From assembly GCF_002159455.1 (NCBI RefSeq), contig NZ_NFIQ01000010.1, positions 1 through 64,000 on the forward strand: a stretch of DNA of 64,000 nt, given 5' to 3'. Origin of the DNA: Flavonifractor sp. An306 (GTDB lineage: Bacteria > Bacillota > Clostridia > Oscillospirales > Oscillospiraceae). Both the position numbers and the translations under genes were made by a program. Below the pieces are notes generated by a model. It worked only from the letters and a program-made list of their open reading frames with translations. It ran no database searches and was not told the DNA's origin. This document shows, in pieces, positions 21,939 to 29,607 of this stretch; positions within the stretch are counted from its first letter, which is position 1, and each line of letters begins with the position of its first letter.

Positions 21939-23790
21939 AGATCTGTTTTGGCTGCCGCAGGCACCGCATGGCGTTGAGGATGGCGATGACCGACACCCCC
22001 ACGTCCGCGAATACCGCCGCCCACATGGAGGCCCAGCCCGCAGCGCTGAGCACCAGCACCAGCAGCTTGACCGCCAGGGCAAAGACGATATTTTGCCGGA
22101 CGATGGCCAGGGTGCGCCGGGCGATGGAAATGGCGTGGGCAATTTTGGAGGGCTTGTCGTCCATCAGCACGATGTCGGCGGCCTCAATGGCAGCGTCGGA
22201 GCCCAGACCGCCCATGGCGATACCCACATCCGCCCGGGAGAGCACCGGGGCGTCGTTGATGCCGTCTCCCACAAAGGCCAGCGCCCCCTTGGGGGAGACC
22301 TGCTTCAGCAGAGCCTCCACCTGCTCCACCTTGCCGGCGGGGAGCAGCTGGGTGTGGACCTCGTCCAGTCCCAGGCGGCCGGCCACATCCTCGCCCACCT
22401 CCCGGGCGTCGCCGGTGAGCATCACGGTCTTGCGCACACCCTGGGACTTCAGGGCGGCAATGGCCTCTTTGGCGTCCGGCTTTACCTGGTCGGAAATGAC
22501 GATGTGGCCCAGGTACACCCCGTCGGCCGCCACATGCACGGTGGTGCCCACCCGGTGGCAGGGGTGCCAGGACACGCCGATGTCCTCCATCAGCTTGTCG
22601 TTGCCGGCGCAGATGGTTCTGCCGTCCACCACCGCCCGCACGCCCCGGCCGGACAGCTCCTCCGCCTCCGATACCCGGGCGGGATCCAGCTCCTTGCCAT
22701 AGGCCTCCTTCAGGGAGCGGGAGATGGGGTGGTCGGACCAGGACTCGGCCAGGGCGGCCAGCTCCAGCAGCTGCCCCTCTGAGCAGTCGTCGGGATGAAT
22801 GGTGGTGACGTTGAAGACCCCCTGGGTCAGGGTGCCGGTCTTGTCAAATACCACAATTTCCGCCTTGGCCAGTACCTCCAGATAATTGCCGCCCTTCACC
22901 AGGATCCCGTCCCGGGAGGCCCCGCCAATGCCGCCGAAGAAGGACAGGGGCACCGAGATCACCAGGGCGCAGGGGCAGGAGACCACCAGGAAGTTGAGGG
23001 CTCGCTGGATAGAGTCCACCCACTGGATGGATGTAAACAGGGGCGGGAGAACGGCCAGCGCCACCGCGGCCAGCACCACAATGGGGGTATAGTACCGGGC
23101 AAATTTGGTGATAAAGTGCTCCGCCTTGGCCTTTCGCCCCGAGGCGTTTTCCACCAGATCCAGGATTTTGGACACGGTGGACTCCTCAAAGGGCCGGGTG
23201 ACCTGCACCCGCAGCAGGCCGGACAGGTTGACGCAGCCAGAGATCACGTCGTCTCCCGGCCCCGCCTCTCTGGGGAGAGACTCGCCGGTGAGGGCGGCGG
23301 TGTCCACGGTGGTGGTCCCCTCCAGCACAACCCCGTCCAGTGGGATCCGCTCCCCGGGCTTGATGACAATGGTGTCTCCCACAGCCACGTCCTCCGGGTC
23401 CACCTGTTGGAGCTGGCCGTCCACCTCCATGTTGGCATAGTCGGGGCGGATGTCCATGAGGGCGGTGATGGATTTGCGGGACTGGTCCACGGCGTAGCTC
23501 TGGAACAGTTCGCCCACCTGATAGAACAGCATGACGAACACCGCCTCCGGATATTCCCCGGTGGCCAGCGCTCCGATTGTGGCCAGGGCCATCAGAAAGT
23601 TCTCGTCAAATACCTGCCCGTGGGCGATGTTGCGCACCGCCCGCCACAGCACATCCCAGCCCACCACAGCGTAGGGGAGCAGGAACACCGCCAGGCGGGC
23701 CAGACCCGTCAGCGGCAGCGGCAGGGCGGCCGCAAAGAGAAGGGCGGCGGCCGCGATCCGCGCCAGCATCCGTTTTTGCTTCTTGGACAT
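21937..23790 (-). CDS. cadA: Heavy-metal-exporting P1B-type ATPase (CadA/ZntA-like)
   Basis: 617 residues with no N-terminal metal-binding domain. The membrane CPC motif (residues 272-274 in VVSCPCALVISVP), phosphorylation site DKTGTLTQG (Asp 316), the SHPI-type ESWSDHPISRS and the hinge VGDGINDAPVL are visible. CPC plus an ArsR-type regulator upstream points to Zn2+/Cd2+/Pb2+ export. ATG 23790 follows AAGGAG by nine bases (the GTG at 23793 is the alternative). Last gene of a three-gene operon with a separate HMA protein and the ArsR regulator. Confidence 0.93.
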   Translation of the reverse strand: MSKKQKRMLARIAAAALLFAAALPLPLTGLARLAVFLLPYAVVGWDVLWRAVRNIAHGQVFDENFLMALATIGALATGEYPEAVFVMLFYQVGELFQSYAVDQSRKSITALMDIRPDYANMEVDGQLQQVDPEDVAVGDTIVIKPGERIPLDGVVLEGTTTVDTAALTGESLPREAGPGDDVISGCVNLSGLLRVQVTRPFEESTVSKILDLVENASGRKAKAEHFITKFARYYTPIVVLAAVALAVLPPLFTSIQWVDSIQRALNFLVVSCPCALVISVPLSFFGGIGGASRDGILVKGGNYLEVLAKAEIVVFDKTGTLTQGVFNVTTIHPDDCSEGQLLELAALAESWSDHPISRSLKEAYGKELDPARVSEAEELSGRGVRAVVDGRTICAGNDKLMEDIGVSWHPCHRVGTTVHVAADGVYLGHIVISDQVKPDAKEAIAALKSQGVRKTVMLTGDAREVGEDVAGRLGLDEVHTQLLPAGKVEQVEALLKQVSPKGALAFVGDGINDAPVLSRADVGIAMGGLGSDAAIEAADIVLMDDKPSKIAHAISIARRTLAIVRQNIVFALAVKLLVLVLSAAGWASMWAAVFADVGVSVIAILNAMRCLRQPKQI

Positions 23791-23825
23791 CACAAACCAC
23801 TCCTTCCGGCTGGGGGCCGGAGCAT

Positions 23826-24044
23826 TTACAGTACGATGGTGCAGTCGGGCTCCACCTTTTTGCAGGCTTTGACCGCCTGCTGGAGAATCTCCTCAAACCG
23901 GGCGTCGTCGGCATCCAGAGTCAGCTTTTGGGTCATGAAGCTGACCGTAGCGTCATGGACCCCATCCAGCTTCTTGATGGCATCCTCCATCTTGGCGGCG
24001 CAGTTGGCGCAGTCCAGGTTGAGCAGCTTGAAACGCTTTTTCAT
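23826..24044 (-). CDS. Free-standing heavy-metal-associated (HMA) domain protein
   Basis: 72 residues, a single ferredoxin-like HMA domain. The metal-binding Cys pair is CANC (residues 12-15), in LLNLDCANCAAKMEDAIKKL, with two more Cys near the C-terminus (61 and 68). It is the domain that the neighbouring ATPase lacks at its N-terminus, so it probably delivers metal to it as a chaperone. AGGAGG lies just before the ATG. It sits 23 bases after the regulator gene. Confidence 0.88.
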   Translation of the reverse strand: MKKRFKLLNLDCANCAAKMEDAIKKLDGVHDATVSFMTQKLTLDADDARFEEILQQAVKACKKVEPDCTIVL

Positions 24045-24067
24045 ATTAGGTTCCTCCTTATATCCTT

Positions 24068-24451
24068 TTACAAAATATGCAGGGGCAGCAATTCCGCCAC
24101 GTGCTCGATGCCCTGGTCCAGAATGGCGCGCACGTGGCTGTCGGCCAGGGAGTAGAACACGGTTTTGCCCTCCCGCCGGGCCTTCACCAGCCGGCACTGT
24201 TTCAGAGAGCGCAGCTGGTGGGAGATGGCAGACTGGGTCATGCCCAGCAGCTGGGCGATGTCGCACACACACATCTCCGAGGCAAAGAGGACGTACAGGA
24301 TCTTGATGCGGGTGGAGTCGCCGAAGATTTTGAACAGCTCGGCCAGATCGTACAGCACTTCCTCGTCGGGCATATCCCGCTTGACCTGATTCACAATATC
24401 CTCGTGGACGTGCATATATTCGCAGCGTTCCACATCTTTGGGCTCGGGCAT
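24068..24451 (-). CDS. ArsR/SmtB-family metal-responsive repressor (CadC-like)
   Basis: 127 residues with a winged helix: ELFKIFGDSTRIKILYVLF, then the EMCVCDIAQLLGMTQSAISHQL recognition region and EGKTVFYSL wing. Potential metal ligands are Cys/His in the N-terminal CEYMHVH, the CVC pair of helix 3, and the Asp-x-His...His of the last helix (DSHVRAILDQGIEH), as in CadC/SmtB/CzrA. On binding Zn or Cd it would leave the operator and release the efflux operon. AAGGAAG precedes the ATG. Confidence 0.92.
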   Translation of the reverse strand: MPEPKDVERCEYMHVHEDIVNQVKRDMPDEEVLYDLAELFKIFGDSTRIKILYVLFASEMCVCDIAQLLGMTQSAISHQLRSLKQCRLVKARREGKTVFYSLADSHVRAILDQGIEHVAELLPLHIL

Positions 24452-24483
24452 CCGGCCACTTCCTTTCTTAAAGATATGAGTTA

Positions 24484-24524
24484 TTGTTCATATATTATTA
24501 TATGCACGGTTGTTCAAATGTCAA
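24484..24524 (-). promoter_or_regulatory. Metal-efflux operon promoter and ArsR-type operator
   Basis: On the minus strand TTGACA (24524-24519), 16-base spacer, TATAAT (24502-24497). TGTTCATATA at 24485-24494 faces TATATGCACG at 24499-24508, an imperfect dyad covering the -10, and TTGTTCAWAT occurs twice (24484-24493, 24510-24519). TGAACA/TGTTCA half-sites are typical of CadC-type operators. Confidence 0.7.
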
Positions 24525-24595
24525 TACCTGCTCGAAATTTTTTCTTGCGGAATGGGCAGCGGCGCATTATGATAGGGAAAAAAGGAGGGAGCGCT

Positions 24596-25048
24596 GTGAA
24601 GCGGGAGGAACATCGGGAAGAAGGGCTGAAGGCCCTGGACCAATGCGAGTATATGGTGCTGGCCATGACGGATCTGGCGGGGGAGCCCTACTGTGTGCCC
24701 CTCAACGCCGTGCGGGTGGGAGAGGCGATCTACTTCCACTGTGCCAGAGCGGGGGAGAAGCTGGACTGCCTGCGGGCGCATCCAGCGGTGTGTCTCACGG
24801 CGGTGGGGGAGCAGCATGTGATCCAGGCGGAATATACCACCCATTTTACCAGCGCCGTGGTCCGGGGCAGGGCGGTGGAGGTCACCGACCCGTCGGAGAT
24901 ACGGCAGGGGTTAAGGGCCATCTGCGACAAATACACCCCCGACTGCCCAGGCCGGGTGGAGGAGGTCATTGAGAAGTATCTGCCCGCCGTCTCGGTGTGG
25001 CGGGTGGATCTCACCTCGGTCAGTGGCCGGAGGAAGGAAGACGGCTGA
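24596..25048 (+). CDS. Pyridoxamine 5'-phosphate oxidase-like flavin-binding protein
   Basis: 150 residues of the PPOX split-barrel superfamily (Pyridox_ox_2 / NimA-like group). The segments CEYMVLAMTDLAGEPYCVPLNAVRV, IYFHCARAGEKLDCLRAHP and VCLTAVGE are the usual FMN-binding core. The substrate is not predictable; related proteins reduce nitroimidazoles or bind flavins. GTG 24596 with AAGGAGGGA at 24582-24590 is the clear start. It is divergent from the ArsR gene and may share its upstream region. Confidence 0.85.
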   Translation: MKREEHREEGLKALDQCEYMVLAMTDLAGEPYCVPLNAVRVGEAIYFHCARAGEKLDCLRAHPAVCLTAVGEQHVIQAEYTTHFTSAVVRGRAVEVTDPSEIRQGLRAICDKYTPDCPGRVEEVIEKYLPAVSVWRVDLTSVSGRRKEDG

Positions 25049-25096
25049 AAAAGCCCCGCCGGACCGTCATGCAGACGGTCCGGCGGGGCTTTTTTC
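25046..25096. terminator. Two-way terminator
   Basis: A perfect 18-bp stem (25051-25068 with 25074-25091), ATGCA loop, with T6 on the plus side and A5 (T5 on the minus strand) on the other. It ends both the PPOX gene and the convergent esterase gene. Confidence 0.92.
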
Positions 25097-25100
25097 GGTA

Positions 25101-26063
25101 TCACAGGGTCTCCAGCAGGAAACGGCCGATGCTCTCCATGGCCTCGTTGGCCTTTTTCATGGGGAACATCTGGAACACGTGCCACAGGTCGGACCACACC
25201 TCCAGCCGGCAGGGGACGGCGGCCTGGATCAGCCGGTCCCGCAGGCGCACGGAGTCGGAGAGCAGGATCTCGTTGGTGCCTGCCTGGATCAGGGTGGGGG
25301 GGAAGTCGGTAAAGTCCCCGAACAGGGGGGACAGGCAGGGGTCGGACAGGTCCTGGCCCCTGGCGTAGGCGTCCCGCACGGCGTAGATATAGTTCAGGGT
25401 GAGCACCGGGTCAATGGCCTCCCGCTCCTGGTAGGATTTCCCGCTGGCCGTCATATCCGTCCAGGGGGAGAGGAGGATCAGGGCCCGGGGCAGCCGCCGG
25501 CCGGCCTTTTTCAGCAGATGGGTGAGCACCAGGGCCAGATTGCCCCCGGCGGAGTCGCCGGCCACCACCACGTCCCGGGCGCCGTAGCCCTGGTACATCA
25601 GGTAGTCCCAGGCCTTCATGGCGTCCTCCACCGCGGCGGGGTAGGGGTGTTCGGGGGCCAGACGGTACTCAAAGGAGAGCACCTGCCAGCCGGTGACGTT
25701 GGACAGCTTGGAGGCCAGAATACGGGAATAGCCCAGGTTGCCGCTGGTATAGCCGCCCCCGTGGCAGTAGAGCACGGCCCGCCGCCGGTCGTGGCCCCGG
25801 TGGGGCCGCACCCAAGCGCAGGGCATGTCCTCCAGGGAAAAGGGCTCCCAGCTCATGCCGGCCATGGGAGCCACCAGACGGCCCAGCAGCTGCTGGCCCT
25901 TGCGCTGTTTTTCCAGGTCCTCCAGATTCATGGTCTCCGGCGTGGCGGCGCTGTGGATGGCCCGCAGGGCCCGGAGAAAGGGGTCCAGCCGCTGGGTCTC
26001 GGCGGCGGTCCGGGGTTTGGGGGCGAGGCCCTGAAGCTTGATGTGGATCTTGTCCTGGTCCAT
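25101..26063 (-). CDS. Alpha/beta-hydrolase, hormone-sensitive-lipase type esterase
   Basis: 320 residues. The oxyanion motif LYCHGGGY begins near residue 99 and the nucleophile elbow GDSAGG puts Ser near 171; the acid (near DPCL or GTNE) and the His of DLWHVF complete the triad. This is the HSL/bacterial type IV esterase group acting on short acyl esters. ATG 26063 follows AAGGAG; the longer frame adds unsupported residues. It is divergent from an acyltransferase gene, so the two may work on the same ester. Confidence 0.88.
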   Translation of the reverse strand: MDQDKIHIKLQGLAPKPRTAAETQRLDPFLRALRAIHSAATPETMNLEDLEKQRKGQQLLGRLVAPMAGMSWEPFSLEDMPCAWVRPHRGHDRRRAVLYCHGGGYTSGNLGYSRILASKLSNVTGWQVLSFEYRLAPEHPYPAAVEDAMKAWDYLMYQGYGARDVVVAGDSAGGNLALVLTHLLKKAGRRLPRALILLSPWTDMTASGKSYQEREAIDPVLTLNYIYAVRDAYARGQDLSDPCLSPLFGDFTDFPPTLIQAGTNEILLSDSVRLRDRLIQAAVPCRLEVWSDLWHVFQMFPMKKANEAMESIGRFLLETL

Positions 26064-26099
26064 GGAGGATCTCCTTCCTGACAAATTGGGGAATAAAAC

Positions 26100-26182
26100 A
26101 TTATACCACGGCGGCGGGAAAAAGGAAAGCGCTGCGAGCCGTCACCCTTCCCCTTGAGACCGGGGTGGGAATGTGGTATGCT
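26100..26182. promoter_or_regulatory. Divergent promoters between esterase and acyltransferase genes
   Basis: Plus strand: TTGAGA 26154-26159, 17-base spacer, TATGCT 26177-26182. Minus strand: a perfect TATAAT at 26105-26100 with only a weak -35 (TTTCCT) at 17 bases. Confidence 0.6.
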
Positions 26183-26206
26183 ATCCTTATATAAGGAGGG
26201 GATGTC

Positions 26207-27493
26207 ATGCCTGAGAAAGCGGGCGCCTCGGAGTGGTACCGGCTGGACAACGCGGGCGTGCTCTACTCCGCCCTGCAGAAGGAGACCTATTCCGCCATTT
26301 ACCGCTTCTCCGCCGTTATGGACCAGCCGGTGGACCGGCAGGCCCTCCAGCGGGCGGTGGATCAGACCATGCCCCGGTTTCCCACCTTTCGGGTGCGGAT
26401 CAAAAAGGGGGCCTTTTGGTATTATTTTGAGCCCAACGACGCCCCCGGCCCCTTTGTGAAGGAGGATATCTCCAATCCCTGCCAGCCGGTGCGCTTTCGG
26501 GAGGACAACGGCTGGCTGGTCCGGTTTTATTACTATGAACACCGCGTTTCGGTGGAGGTGTTCCACGCCGTCAGCGACGGCGGCGGGGCGCTGGTGTTTT
26601 TCAAGACCCTGCTGGCGGTCTATCTGCGGGAGCTGGGGCATAAGATTGGAAATACCCACGGCATTCTGGATATTGGGGAGCCGCCCCGGCGGGAGGAGCT
26701 GGAGGACGCCTATGGGAAATACGCCCAGGGCAAGGGCTGGCGCTGGAAGGAGCGGGAGAAGGCCTACCAGAACACCGGCACGCCGGAGCCCTTTTATACC
26801 CTGAACGTGACCATGGGCTTCTGTTCGGTGTCCCAGCTGAAACAGAAGGCCAAAGGATACGGCGTGTCCATCACCGAATATCTGGCGGCGGTGCTGATAC
26901 AGGTGATCCTGGAGAAGCAGCACCGGGAGCGGCCCCGGAAGGAGCGGCCGGTGGCTCTGGCCATTCCCATCAATCTGAGGGCCTGGTTCCCCTCGGAGAC
27001 CCTGCGCAACTTTATTCTCGCCGTCCGGCCGGTTATTGATCCGAGCCTGGGGGAATATACCTTTGAAGAGGTGCTCAGTCAGGTCCACCACACCATGCGG
27101 CTGAAGATCAACCGCCAGCGGATGCGGGCGGAGCTGACGGGCAACGTGCGCTTTACCAAAAACCGGCTGCTGCAGATTGTGCCCATTGTGCTGAAAAATC
27201 CGGTGATGTCCCTGGGCTACCGGATCGCGGGGGTGCGGCCCTATTCGGGCACCTACACCAATCCGGGAGCTTTTTCCGTGCCGCCGGAGATGGAGCCCCA
27301 CATCCGGCGCATGGAGGTCATTCTGGGGCAGGCTACCAACCCCCGGGTCCACTGCGCCTCCATCAGCTATGGAGACCTGATGGAGATCACCTTTGCGGGC
27401 ACCCAGCGGGAGAGCGACACCGAGCGGGATTTCTTCCGCTTCCTGGTCCGGGAGGGTATCCACGTCAAGGTGGAGAGCAACCGGGCGGAATGA
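26207..27493 (+). CDS. Condensation-domain acyltransferase (alcohol acetyltransferase-like)
   Basis: 428 residues of the CoA-dependent acyltransferase/condensation superfamily. The catalytic HxxxDG is HAVSDG at residues 120-125, within VEVFHAVSDGGGALVFFK, and a second core element RPVALAIPINLRAWFP with a NFIL segment lies at about 240-265. Such enzymes join an acyl group to an alcohol or amine; relatives include PapA-type transferases and yeast alcohol acetyltransferases. The substrate is unknown. TAAGGAGGGG precedes the ATG. It is followed after 19 bases by the DUF6320 gene, a conserved pairing in Clostridia. Confidence 0.82.
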   Translation: MPEKAGASEWYRLDNAGVLYSALQKETYSAIYRFSAVMDQPVDRQALQRAVDQTMPRFPTFRVRIKKGAFWYYFEPNDAPGPFVKEDISNPCQPVRFREDNGWLVRFYYYEHRVSVEVFHAVSDGGGALVFFKTLLAVYLRELGHKIGNTHGILDIGEPPRREELEDAYGKYAQGKGWRWKEREKAYQNTGTPEPFYTLNVTMGFCSVSQLKQKAKGYGVSITEYLAAVLIQVILEKQHRERPRKERPVALAIPINLRAWFPSETLRNFILAVRPVIDPSLGEYTFEEVLSQVHHTMRLKINRQRMRAELTGNVRFTKNRLLQIVPIVLKNPVMSLGYRIAGVRPYSGTYTNPGAFSVPPEMEPHIRRMEVILGQATNPRVHCASISYGDLMEITFAGTQRESDTERDFFRFLVREGIHVKVESNRAE

Positions 27494-27512
27494 GAAAAAA
27501 GGGGACGTTTTT

Positions 27513-28217
27513 ATGTCATACTGTGTCCATTGCGGGGTGGAGCTGGACGCCACAGCTACCTTCTGCCCCCTCTGCCATACTCCGGTGGCGGATCCGAACC
27601 AGCCGCCGGACCTGAGGGCGCCCAAGCCCTTTCCCACCCAGCGGGGAGAGGTAGCCCCCGTGTCCAAGCAGGAGCTGGCGCTGCTGGTCACCGCCATGCT
27701 GGCCTGCGTGGCCCTGTGCTGCGGGCTGCTCAACGTGTTCCTCAAGCCGGAGCGGGGGTGGTCCCTGTATGTCATCGGCGCGGCGGCCATGCTGTGGCTC
27801 TGGCTGGTGCCTCCGCTGCTGGCCAGGGGGATGCACCTGCTGCTGCGGCTGCTGGTGGATGTGGCGGCGGTGGCCCTCTACGTCTACCTGATTTCCTTGG
27901 ACCTGAACGGGAAAGCCTGGTTCTGGGGGCTGGCCGCTCCCATCATCTTTTGGGGCGGCGCCATTCTTCTGCTGCTGGGCCTGGTGCTGCGGGTATACCG
28001 CCGCTCGATCATCACCAGCCTGACCATCCTCATCGGCAGCCTGGGGGTATTCCTGTTCGGGGTGGAATACCTCATTGATCTGTGGCTCTGCGGCCGGTGG
28101 GACCCCTCCTGGTCCCTGGTGGTGCTCACCATCTGCCTGGGGTTGGTTATCCCCCTGGTCATCGTGCGCCGGATCCCCTCTCTCCGGGAGGAGGCGCGCA
28201 GGCGGTTTCACATATAA
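27513..28217 (+). CDS. DUF6320 zinc-ribbon membrane protein
   Basis: 234 residues. An N-terminal zinc ribbon with Cys at 4, 7, 18 and 21 (YCVHCG, FCPLCH), a linker to about residue 55, then six or so hydrophobic helices with short loops and a basic C-terminus. It matches the pattern of DUF6320 proteins encoded next to condensation-type acyltransferases. Function unknown; it could recruit the acyltransferase to the membrane or carry its product. ATG 27513 follows AAAAAAGGGGACG. Confidence 0.82.
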   Translation: MSYCVHCGVELDATATFCPLCHTPVADPNQPPDLRAPKPFPTQRGEVAPVSKQELALLVTAMLACVALCCGLLNVFLKPERGWSLYVIGAAAMLWLWLVPPLLARGMHLLLRLLVDVAAVALYVYLISLDLNGKAWFWGLAAPIIFWGGAILLLLGLVLRVYRRSIITSLTILIGSLGVFLFGVEYLIDLWLCGRWDPSWSLVVLTICLGLVIPLVIVRRIPSLREEARRRFHI

Positions 28218-28227
28218 CCGGTATGAC

Positions 28228-28256
28228 TTGACGATTGGGTGAGAGTGTCGTATAAT
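28228..28256 (+). promoter_or_regulatory. Promoter of the DUF4190 gene
   Basis: TTGACG 28228-28233, 17-base spacer, TATAAT 28251-28256. It gives a leader of about 60 bases. Confidence 0.8.
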
Positions 28257-28322
28257 GCAGAAAGCAGAATGTTACTCAGTTGGAAGTACATGCTGCGGAT
28301 AAGAGAGAAGGGAGTTGCTATT

Positions 28323-28598
28323 ATGTCGCAGGATAACGGTAAGGGTCTGGCTATCGCCAGCATGGTGCTGGGCATTGTGGGCCTGGTATTCACCTTTTTC
28401 ATCAATGGGCTGATCGGCCTGATTCTTGGCATTATTGGTCTGGTTCTGGCCAGTAAGTCCAAGCAGCAGGGCTTTGTGGGTCCCATCCGCACCGCCGGCT
28501 TTGTGATGAGCCTGATCTCCGTGATCGTGGGCGTGCTGGCCTTCGTGCTGGTGCTGGCCTGCGCCGCCACCATCGGCGCCATGGGCCTGAGCCTCTAA
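28323..28598 (+). CDS. Small DUF4190 membrane protein
   Basis: 91 residues. After NGKGLAIASMVLGIVGLV it has a hairpin of Gly-rich membrane helices (about 8-42) and a third helix at 57-80, with KSKQQG in the loop: the DUF4190 layout. AAGGGAG precedes ATG 28323. It has its own promoter and terminator, so it is a stand-alone unit. Function unknown. Confidence 0.85.
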   Translation: MSQDNGKGLAIASMVLGIVGLVFTFFINGLIGLILGIIGLVLASKSKQQGFVGPIRTAGFVMSLISVIVGVLAFVLVLACAATIGAMGLSL

Positions 28599-28621
28599 GC
28601 CAACGGTACATCATGCAAGAC

Positions 28622-28664
28622 GCAAGCGCCGCGGCGCCCCGCCAAGGGACGCCGCGGCGTTTTG
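28622..28664 (+). terminator. GC-rich terminator
   Basis: CGCCGCGGCG at 28627-28636 pairs with the same palindromic block at 28650-28659, followed by TTTT. Confidence 0.75.
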
Positions 28665-28683
28665 CCTGAGAGGAGGAAACGGC

Positions 28684-29469
28684 GTGCTGCCCTATGTCAC
28701 CCTGTTCGGACACACCCTGTCCACCTATAGCGTTCTGGCAATCCTGGGCTTTTTGGCCGGCCTGCTGCTGGTGGTGCTGGCCAGTCCCCGCTTTGGCCTG
28801 AACAGAGACGACAGCGTGTATCTCTATGTCTTTTCCTTCGCCGGGGTGCTGGTGGGGGCCAAGCTTCTGTCCCTGCTGCCGCTGCTGCCCCAGATGGCGG
28901 CCGACCTGCCCATGCTGTGGACGGGGGAGTGGGAGCGGTTCGTGCGCACCTATCTCACCAGCGGCATGGTGTACTATGGCGGTCTGGCGGGGGCGGTGGT
29001 GGGCGCATGGCTCACCGCCCGCTATTTTTCCCTGCGCCTGAGCGATTTTTTCCTCGTCCTGGTTCCCGCCATTCCCCTGTTCCACGCCTTTGGCCGGGTG
29101 GGCTGCTTCTGCGCCGGCTGCTGCTACGGCGTAGAGGCCCCGGAGCCCTGGGGGATCTCCTTCACCCACGCCGTAGCCGGTCCCAATGGGATACCCCTGC
29201 TGCCGGTGCAGCTGTGGGAGAGCGGGGCGGAGCTGGTGATCTTCGCCATCCTGCTGTGGTATGCCGGCAGGACAAAGGTACGGGAGCGGCTGCTGCCGGC
29301 CTATGTGCTGCTTTACGCCCCCACCCGTTTTGTGCTGGAGTTTTTCCGGGGAGATCCCGCCCGGCGGCTGTACGGGCCCCTCTCCACCTCCCAGTGGCTC
29401 AGCCTGGCCGCAGTCGCGGCGGCGCTCTGGCTGCTGTACCGGCGTAAAAACCATGAATATTCAAAATAA
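28684..29469 (+). CDS. lgt: Prolipoprotein diacylglyceryl transferase
   Basis: 261 residues, seven membrane helices. It moves diacylglycerol from phosphatidylglycerol onto the lipobox Cys of prelipoproteins. GMVYYGGLAGAVVGAW, the HAFGRVGCFCAGCCYG signature near residue 130 (the Clostridial form of HxxxGRxGNF) and the final R-(F)VLEFFRGD element are visible. GTG 28684 has GAGGAAACG upstream. Lipoproteins elsewhere in the window (54242, 50942) are likely substrates. Confidence 0.93.
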   Translation: MLPYVTLFGHTLSTYSVLAILGFLAGLLLVVLASPRFGLNRDDSVYLYVFSFAGVLVGAKLLSLLPLLPQMAADLPMLWTGEWERFVRTYLTSGMVYYGGLAGAVVGAWLTARYFSLRLSDFFLVLVPAIPLFHAFGRVGCFCAGCCYGVEAPEPWGISFTHAVAGPNGIPLLPVQLWESGAELVIFAILLWYAGRTKVRERLLPAYVLLYAPTRFVLEFFRGDPARRLYGPLSTSQWLSLAAVAAALWLLYRRKNHEYSK

Positions 29470-29514
29470 AATAAATATTATGCATATTATCGGAAAAATA
29501 CACCAGAGCAATGG

Positions 29515-29546
29515 GGGTCAATTCGCATATTTATGCGAATTGACCC
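29515..29546 (+). promoter_or_regulatory. Perfect 14-bp inverted repeat upstream of argG, candidate arginine operator
   Basis: GGGTCAATTCGCAT (29515-29528) and its exact complement (29533-29546) surround ATTT. The right arm ends one base before the -35 box of the argG promoter. The central ATTCGCAT-ATTT-ATGCGAAT resembles the A/T-rich dyad shape of ArgR boxes, but it is not a consensus match. It could instead act as the lgt terminator, although the T tract is poor. Confidence 0.55.
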
Positions 29547-29575
29547 TTGCATTTTCCAGAGGGCTGTGCTACACT
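29547..29575 (+). promoter_or_regulatory. Promoter of the arg cluster
   Basis: TTGCAT 29547-29552, 17-base spacer, TACACT 29570-29575, with the inverted repeat ending directly at its upstream edge. Confidence 0.65.
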
Positions 29576-29607
29576 ATCTCCAACAAGAACAAACGGAGGT
29601 TTTTACC

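Noticed and set aside
29515-29552. Rho-independent terminator for lgt
   Set aside because: The stem is perfect but is followed by TTGCATTTT, which works better as a -35 box; kept as a candidate operator, with termination as the alternative.
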